Shown: in pieces, positions 59,172-64,000 of the stretch
How positions within the stretch are numbered: the first letter of the stretch is position 1
Layout: each line of letters begins with the position of its first letter
From: Streptomyces sp. R41
Lineage (GTDB): Bacteria; Actinomycetota; Actinomycetes; Streptomycetales; Streptomycetaceae
DNA length: 64,000 nt
Assembly (NCBI RefSeq): GCF_041053055.1
Contig: NZ_CP163443.1
Location: 9,159,001 to 9,223,000 of the forward strand
Direction of reading: 5' to 3'
Made by a program: the position numbers and the translations under genes
The notes under the pieces: model-generated
What the model saw: only the letters and a program-made list of their open reading frames with translations
What the model was told of the DNA's origin: nothing
Database searches by the model: none

Positions 59172-59356
59172 GGGGGTCCCTCTGGGTGAAGCGTCGGCGA
59201 CGGATGGACGAACTGCGGGGGAACGCCAGTTCCCGCCCATCAGACACACGCCGCCACCGAAGGGTTGTACCGCGGCGGATCATCGAACCCGAAGCACCCG
59301 CGGAAGTCTGCGGCCCGGATCCGGCAGGATCCGGGCCGCAGACTTCTGATCGTTCC

Positions 59357-60487
59357 TCAGAAGGAGCCGGGGGTGCGGCCGAGGGTGTCCGTGGGGTCGG
59401 CGGGGTCGGCGCCCTTGACCTGGCCGACGTAGAGCTCGAGTTGGGAGCGGAAGCGCTCGACGGCGGCGCGGTTCGACATGAACTTCACGAACGCGTCGGG
59501 GTCGGTGTTCTTGTACGAGGCGAGCGGCTTCAGACCGGCCGGGGGCGCGATGTCCTCGCGGACGGACCAGGTCCAGGTGGCAATGGCGTTCTTCTGCGTG
59601 GCCTGCGAGTTCAGCCAGCTCAGGAAGAGCTTGGCCCCCGCCTTGTGCGGGGCCTTCTTGAAGATGGCGCCGCGCTGGGCCCAGGAGTTGAAGCGCTCGG
59701 TGCTGGAGAAGACCTGGGTGCCGTCCGGGCGGGCGTCACCGCCGACGGCGATCGAGGCGAGGTAGTCGCCGCTCGCCACGCCGGCCGACGAGCCGGGCAC
59801 GCCACGGATCAGCTTCGGGTTCTGCCGGACGAGCTTGGCCAGGTAGTTCCAGCCGTACTTGTCCACGATCTGCTTGTAGCCGAACAGTACGGCGTCGTCG
59901 TCGTTCGGGTAGGTCAGGATCAGCTTGTTCTTGTAGGCGGGCTCGAGCAGGTCCGTGCCCTTGAAGTCGCCGGGGTTCGCCGGGAGTTGCCTGGTGTTGA
60001 CGATGTAGGAGAAGGCGCCGTAGAAGACGCCGGTGTAGTAGCCGTCCTTGTCCTTGGCGTTGGCGTACACGTCGTTCCAGCCGACCGGCTTGTACTTGAG
60101 CAGGTCGCCGTGCTTCTTCCAGCGGTCGAAGTCCTGGGCGGTCTGCAGGATCGCGGCGTCTGCGGTCAGGTGGCCGGTGGCGAGCTGGTTGTCGATGCGG
60201 GCGTCGTGGTACTTGCTCAGGTCGGTGACCAGGTGGAGCTTCACGTCCGGGAACTGCTTCGTGAAGGCGTCGGCCAGCGAGTCCCACTGGCCGGGCGCGT
60301 CGCCGCCGATGTAGACGGTGACCTTGCCGCCCTCCGCCTTGGCCGCCTGGTAGAGCGCCTGCAGCTGGTCCTGCTCTCTCGCGGCGGCCGGCTGGGCGGC
60401 CTGCGCGATGGCGGTCGCGGAGACCGCGGTCAGGGCCAGGCCGGTGGCGATGGCCACACCCAGCCTCTTCTTCTTGGTGAGCTTCAT
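59357..60487 (-). CDS. ABC transporter substrate-binding protein, orphan
   Basis: The 376-residue protein has a Sec signal (RLGVAIATGLALTAVSATAI, cleavage near AQAAQPAAA) without a lipobox Cys. The body resembles iron(III)/phosphonate-type extracellular binding proteins: VTVYIGGDAPGQWDSLADAF, GYYTGVFYGAFSYIVNTRQL, NKLILTYPNDDDAVLFGYKQ, KLFLSWLNSQATQKNAIATW. The ligand is not clear. No permease or ATPase gene is adjacent. Two MarR operators and a 15-bp tandem duplication lie upstream, so the divergent MarR gene likely controls it. Confidence 0.85.
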   Translation of the reverse strand: MKLTKKKRLGVAIATGLALTAVSATAIAQAAQPAAAREQDQLQALYQAAKAEGGKVTVYIGGDAPGQWDSLADAFTKQFPDVKLHLVTDLSKYHDARIDNQLATGHLTADAAILQTAQDFDRWKKHGDLLKYKPVGWNDVYANAKDKDGYYTGVFYGAFSYIVNTRQLPANPGDFKGTDLLEPAYKNKLILTYPNDDDAVLFGYKQIVDKYGWNYLAKLVRQNPKLIRGVPGSSAGVASGDYLASIAVGGDARPDGTQVFSSTERFNSWAQRGAIFKKAPHKAGAKLFLSWLNSQATQKNAIATWTWSVREDIAPPAGLKPLASYKNTDPDAFVKFMSNRAAVERFRSQLELYVGQVKGADPADPTDTLGRTPGSF

Positions 60488-60500
60488 TGCGATGTGCTGC

Positions 60501-60530
60501 CTTTCGTGCATCGAGCTTTCGTGCATCGAG
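60501..60530. repeat. Perfect 15-bp tandem duplication in the leader
   Basis: CTTTCGTGCATCGAG occurs twice without a gap (60501-60515 and 60516-60530). It lies in the untranslated leader of the binding-protein gene, between the operator and the ribosome site, and on that strand duplicates a GAAAG sequence. It is probably a recent slippage event. Confidence 0.85.
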
Positions 60531-60532
60531 CC

Positions 60533-60596
60533 GATGTTTGAGACTTCAAACATCGCGACGAAAGGGATGGTACATGGCATGTTTGAAACTTCAAAC
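60533..60596. promoter_or_regulatory. Two MarR-type operators in the divergent promoter region
   Basis: Site 1 is a perfect dyad, GATGTTTGA-N4-TCAAACATC (60533-60554). Site 2 is ATGTTTGA-N4-TCAAAC (60579-60596) with the same core. The centres are 45 bp apart, and the pair covers the start regions of both divergent genes. Long AT-rich dyads next to a MarR gene are typical of autoregulated MarR systems. Confidence 0.82.
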
Positions 60597-60618
60597 GGAG
60601 CCCCGGTAGAGTGTGAGC

Positions 60619-61125
60619 ATGCCCACGACGCCGCGCTGGCTCAACGCCGAGGAACGACGGGCCTGGCTGGCCTACGTCGACTTCTCCACCCTGCTCGCCG
60701 ACTATCTGAACCGGCAGCTGCGGCGCGATGCCGGCATGACACACGCCGACTACACGCTGCTGGCCCACCTCTCATCGGCGCCCGATCGCGCCATGGGAAT
60801 GTCCGAGCTCGCCCGGCGTCTGAAGATCACCCGCAGCCGGCTCACCCATGCCGTGAACCGGCTGAGCGAGGCCGGTCTGGTGGACCGACGGGAGGATCCC
60901 GCCGATGGCCGAGGCCAGCTCGCCGTCCTGACCGGCGAGGGGTACGCCCTGCTGGAGCAAGCGGCTCCCGGGCACGTGGAAGCCGTGCGCCGCGCGCTCT
61001 TCGACGCCCTCACTCCTGAACAGGTGAGTCAACTCGCAGAGATCGGCGAAGCCATCGGCGCGGCGCTGCAACGCGTGGAGACAGCCGAGACCGACCCGGC
61101 GGTGCTGCCCTGGCGGCGCCGCTAG
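60619..61125 (+). CDS. MarR-family regulator
   Basis: The 168-residue protein (170 if GTG 60613 is used) has the winged helix MGMSELARRLKITRSRLTHA and VNRLSEAGLVDRREDPADGR (wing with D-x-R), and dimer helices at both ends (AWLAYVDFSTLLADYLNRQL; QVSQLAEIGEAIGAALQRV). It probably represses itself and the divergent binding-protein gene through the two dyads between them. A 15-bp unit, GCTAGGCGTCCCGGC, starts at its stop codon and is repeated directly (61121-61150). Confidence 0.92.
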   Translation: MPTTPRWLNAEERRAWLAYVDFSTLLADYLNRQLRRDAGMTHADYTLLAHLSSAPDRAMGMSELARRLKITRSRLTHAVNRLSEAGLVDRREDPADGRGQLAVLTGEGYALLEQAAPGHVEAVRRALFDALTPEQVSQLAEIGEAIGAALQRVETAETDPAVLPWRRR

Positions 61126-61754
61126 GCGTCCCGGCGCTAGGCGTCCCGGCGCTTGGCGGATTCAGCGGGTGGCGGCGCGGCCCAGGCCGTCCAGCCAGTC
61201 CTGGTGGCCGTTGAGCATCGGGTTGGGCTTCTGGCGGGCCAGTTCCGCGGCCGGCAGGCCGATCTGGGTCTCCTGGGTGAGGACCCTTTTCCTGGTGCAG
61301 CGGCCCGGCGCCGAGAGCAACCCGGACGTCGCTCGGGTCCGCGACAGTCTCGTCCGGGCCGCCCGCGCCTGGTAGCGCCGTCCTGCGCGAAGTGGCACTC
61401 TCCCGCAACTCCGTGTTCGCGGGCCGCGACGGCGTTCGCGGGCCATGACCTGACCGTCGGTGTTTCCGGCCGGACCCTCGGAATTTCCGGTCCTACCCGC
61501 GGAATTTGGCTCATTCAATCCGGGTATGGCTGATTCGAGGTTCTTTTGAGGGCCTTATCGGGCGCGTTTCCCCATGACGTGACGTTTCAGCAGCGGCCGG
61601 GTTCCCCTACGGCTCGCGCGAGTTGTATAGCACGGCATACGGCGTGCCGGAACGCTATCCTCCGTTTTCCATGCGGATGAGTGGAAGCCATTCGGTGCGG
61701 TTTGTTGGTCAGTGGGCTCGGAAAAGAAACCTCGCGACGGGTTGGGGATAGGCC
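61126..61754. other. Intergenic with two decayed gene ends
   Basis: On the minus strand (61162-61290) a frame ends with QETQIGLPAAELARQKPNPM and HQDWLDGLGRAATR, which looks like the C terminus of a lost protein I cannot name. On the plus strand (61280-61375) RTLFLVQRPGAESNPDVARV then RDSLVRAARAW resembles the last helix of a LysR regulator. The rest holds nothing recognisable; after 61560 it is AT-richer, and a promoter for the sigma-factor gene is likely there. Confidence 0.45.
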
Positions 61755-62375
61755 GTGCGGATATTTCGACTTCGCACCAGAAATCGTTTCGGGGCCATGG
61801 ATCACAGGAATTTGGAAGACCACTTAGGTGAGTTCGGTATCGTCGATCGAGCAATTCACGAATCCCAGGAAGAGGTGCGGCGGGAGCTGTCCTGGGATGT
61901 GATCGCCAGTCATCGGGAGCGTCTGATGCGGCTGGTCCGCCGGCGGCTTCCGAATGCCCAGGACGCGGAGGACTGCGTACAGGAAGCGATGCTGAGGGCG
62001 GCCGCCCACGGCAATCTGGACCGCGAGCGGATTGGTCCCTTTCTGACCACGGTGGCCCTGCGCCTGTGCGTCGACCACTACCGCGAACTGGAGCGCAGAC
62101 GAAGGCTGTTGCGCCGCGCGGCGGACGTGGGCACCGCCGAGACGCCGGACGAGGGGGTGTGTGATCAGGACTTCGGGCGCTGGCTGCTCGGTCAGGTCCA
62201 CCTGCTGCGCGGCCGCGAGCGCCAGGTCGTGCTCGCCCGCGCCCATGGAATCTCCACGCTGGAATTCGCGCGCATGCACCAGATCTCGGTGAAGGCGGCC
62301 GAAGGCGCGTTCACCCGGGGGCGGGCGCGGTTGCGACTCGTCTGCGCGAAAGCTTTGGACGGCGCCGCGGCATAA
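61755..62375 (+). CDS. ECF-like RNA polymerase sigma factor
   Basis: The product (206 residues from GTG 61755, 192 from ATG 61797; neither start has a strong ribosome site) has region 2 (HRERLMRLVRRRLPNAQDAE, DCVQEAMLRAAAHGNL), region 2.4-like VALRLCVDHYRELERRRRLL and region 4 (GRERQVVLARAHGISTLEFA, then HQISVKAAEGAFTRGRARLR). No anti-sigma factor gene is adjacent. It may drive the unusual NPLAA-repeat gene downstream. Confidence 0.85.
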   Translation: MRIFRLRTRNRFGAMDHRNLEDHLGEFGIVDRAIHESQEEVRRELSWDVIASHRERLMRLVRRRLPNAQDAEDCVQEAMLRAAAHGNLDRERIGPFLTTVALRLCVDHYRELERRRRLLRRAADVGTAETPDEGVCDQDFGRWLLGQVHLLRGRERQVVLARAHGISTLEFARMHQISVKAAEGAFTRGRARLRLVCAKALDGAAA

Positions 62376-62546
62376 CGGATCGCCGTCACTCCACAACGAT
62401 TTTCTGTCGCGGCGCAACGGTACTCCGTCGTGGCACAAAAGATTTCCGTCCTCTTCCCGCGGTCGATCGATGTCGGCGCGGGTGTCAAAACGGCTCCCGA
62501 ATTCCGGGAGTTCAGGTGAGCAGACGAGAGGGAAAGGGCATCTTCC

Positions 62547-63164
62547 GTGGCCAAAAACAATACCCAGGACACCATCAAGGATTTCATCGGCGATATTGCC
62601 GACAGCACCAAGAAGGCGTTCGACGAGATTCTCGACCGCAAAGGCGACGACAGTAATTCCGTGGACTGGCTCAATCCGGTGAACCCGTATCAGGCACTGA
62701 GCGGACTGCCGGGCGATGTCCTGCGGACGGTCAGCGCGCTGTCGGCCCTCGGCGGCGTGGCCAATCCCGTGGCAGCGCTCGCGAACGCCGCCAACGCCGC
62801 GGCCGGAGTCGGCGCGGCGAATCCACTCGCCGCGCTCACGGGCGCCGCCCCCAACCCGCTCGCGGCGATCACCGGTGGCGGGGCGAATCCCCTCGCCGCC
62901 CTCAGCGGCGCCGCCGGTGCGGCGAACCCCCTCGCCGCGGGCGGAGCCAATCCGCTGGCCGCGCTCGGACAGGTGGCGGGCGGCGCGACATCGGCCGTGT
63001 CGGGGGCGGCGGACATGGCCGAGGGACTGGCCGCGCTGCCGCGGCAGATCGCCCAGCTCTCCGAGCTCGTCGCGTCCCTGGTCGGTGTGCTGGAGAACGT
63101 CCAGCAGGTCACCGGTGCCGTGACCGGCGCCGGCCGTGCGCCCGCGGCGAGGAAGGGAGGCTGA
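62547..63164 (+). CDS. Hypothetical protein with repeated N-P-L-A-A units
   Basis: The 205-residue product starts at GTG 62547. Its first 55 residues are polar and helical (TIKDFIGDIADSTKKAFDEI), then comes an Ala/Gly-rich tract (about 73-140) with five N-P-L-A-A units and one N-P-V-A-A, and then a helix of apolar heptads (ALPRQIAQLSELVASLVGVL). The end is basic. There is no signal peptide or full transmembrane helix. The pattern could fit a phasin-like or granule-associated amphipathic protein, but that is a guess. It lies between a sigma factor and an ABC1-type kinase. Confidence 0.7.
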   Translation: MAKNNTQDTIKDFIGDIADSTKKAFDEILDRKGDDSNSVDWLNPVNPYQALSGLPGDVLRTVSALSALGGVANPVAALANAANAAAGVGAANPLAALTGAAPNPLAAITGGGANPLAALSGAAGAANPLAAGGANPLAALGQVAGGATSAVSGAADMAEGLAALPRQIAQLSELVASLVGVLENVQQVTGAVTGAGRAPAARKGG

Positions 63165-63267
63165 GCGGCCGGCTCGCCGACCGCCACCGGGCGCGTACCG
63201 CCTCACCCCCGTGAGTGAGCGCGCCGCATGACCGACGGATCTCGTCAGGCACAGGAGGTTGTGACAC

Positions 63268-64000
63268 ATGAGTGCCCTGCTCGGCAGTCGGCTCCGGCTG
63301 GTTGTGAAGGTACTGGGAAGCCTCGTCGCCGACGAGGTCGGCCGGATGACGCGGGAGCGCCGACGGACCGGGCGCGGCCCGCTGTCCCCGGCGGAAGCCG
63401 AGGCCTCCGCCGGGGACGGGGGCGCCGCCGGGGAAGGCGCGCGCCGGGCCAAGGCGGTGCGGCACGCCCTGGAGAGCCTCGGCCCCTTCTATGTGAAGCT
63501 CGGTCAGATCCTCTCCACCCGGCCCGACATGGTGCCCGCCTCCATGATCAGTGAGCTGCAGAACCTCCACGACCAGGTCGACGTCCAGCCGTTCTCCCTC
63601 TTCGAACCCGTACTCCAGCAGGAGTTGGGCCCGGACTGGAAGCTGCGCTTCGACGACATCGAGACGACCCGCCCGCTGGGGGCGGCGTCCCTGGCCCAGG
63701 TGTACCGGGTGACCCTGCCCGGCGGACGGCCCGCGGTGGTGAAGGTGCAACGGCCCGGCATCCGCGACACGGTCCACGCGGACATGGCCCTGATGCGCAA
63801 GGCGTCCAGGATCGTGGCCCGTACCGCCCCCCGCTTCAACGAGGTCATCGACGTGGAGGCGATGCTCGGCTCCATCTTCGACGCGATGGAACCCGAGCTG
63901 GACTTCACCGGCGAGGCCCGCAACATGGACGAGGCCCGCGAGAACATCCGGCGCTATCCGACGCTCGACGTGCCCCGGGTCATCCACGCCACCCCCAAGG
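63268..64000 (+). CDS. ABC1/AarF/UbiB-type kinase-like protein (3' end outside window)
   Basis: The frame opens at ATG 63268, with AGGAGG about nine bases upstream, and is still open at the window end (244 residues seen). The family marks are LGPFYVKLGQILSTRPDMVP (the invariant K-x-G-Q), LGAASLAQVYRVTLPGGR (modified nucleotide loop), VVKVQRPGI (the phosphate-binding Lys) and PELDFTGEARNMDEARENI. Such proteins are atypical kinases or ATPases linked to isoprenoid-quinone pathways in other bacteria. Here it follows the NPLAA protein by 104 bases. Confidence 0.9.
   Translation, partial: MSALLGSRLRLVVKVLGSLVADEVGRMTRERRRTGRGPLSPAEAEASAGDGGAAGEGARRAKAVRHALESLGPFYVKLGQILSTRPDMVPASMISELQNLHDQVDVQPFSLFEPVLQQELGPDWKLRFDDIETTRPLGAASLAQVYRVTLPGGRPAVVKVQRPGIRDTVHADMALMRKASRIVARTAPRFNEVIDVEAMLGSIFDAMEPELDFTGEARNMDEARENIRRYPTLDVPRVIHATPK

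Overview
The window is a high-GC actinomycete chromosome segment, most likely Streptomyces or a close relative. The signs are strong third-position GC bias, frequent GTG and TTG starts, GTGA/ATGA gene overlaps, a mycothiol-type formaldehyde dehydrogenase, an LAXTG-type surface protein and a rare TTA codon. All functional calls come from reading the sequence; no database search was run.

Layout. (1) 1-2048: the tail of an MFS transporter and a split transketolase (two subunit genes, minus strand). (2) 2201-13457: a tRNA-Pro(GGG) gene whose 3' end (43 bp) is repeated exactly at 13415-13457. A decayed tyrosine integrase lies beside the tRNA and a decayed ISKra4-like transposase beside the far repeat, so this looks like an 11-kb integrated element that can no longer excise by itself. 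Its cargo is a small secreted protein, CutA, an ArsR/SRPBCC/DHFR-like operon with a leaderless promoter, and a lysine operon (lysine 6-aminotransferase, piperideine-6-carboxylate dehydrogenase, fused 2-oxoacid dehydrogenase E1). (3) 13602-21836: a carbohydrate locus with a secreted GH39-like/ricin-lectin enzyme, a LacI repressor with four perfect 12-bp operators, a sugar ABC importer and a GH63-like glucosidase. (4) 21933-23501: a DinB protein and an alpha/beta hydrolase. (5) 23629-50125: a contiguous choline/glycine betaine catabolic locus. Choline is oxidised by BetA and a BetB-like dehydrogenase, and betaine is also imported by an OpuA-type ABC system. Betaine is demethylated by a Rieske oxygenase with separate ferredoxin and reductase, dimethylglycine by a DMG oxidase/dehydrogenase, and sarcosine by SoxB, a fused SoxD-SoxA and SoxG. 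GlyA and SdaA then carry glycine to serine and pyruvate. FolD, PurU and a MetF-like protein handle one-carbon units, and a mycothiol-dependent dehydrogenase plus an MBL hydrolase handle formaldehyde. An IclR regulator sits in the middle.

The most informative observation is a regulatory signature not tied to any one gene. Nine intergenic positions in this locus, including the formaldehyde operon and the IclR gene's own start, carry a 36-bp element. Each element is two 17-bp boxes (GTTGC-N7-GCAAC, allowing mismatches) spaced exactly 19 bp start to start. This defines a candidate IclR regulon covering the whole choline-to-pyruvate route.

(6) 50126-64000: a tRNA-flank-like terminator, a Fur-type remnant, an ABC exporter with a TTA codon, two divergent LysR/MFS pairs, an aldo-keto reductase remnant, an LAXTG surface protein, an orphan ABC binding protein divergent from a MarR regulator with two operators, decayed gene ends, an ECF-like sigma factor, an NPLAA-repeat protein and the start of an ABC1/UbiB-type kinase cut by the window end.
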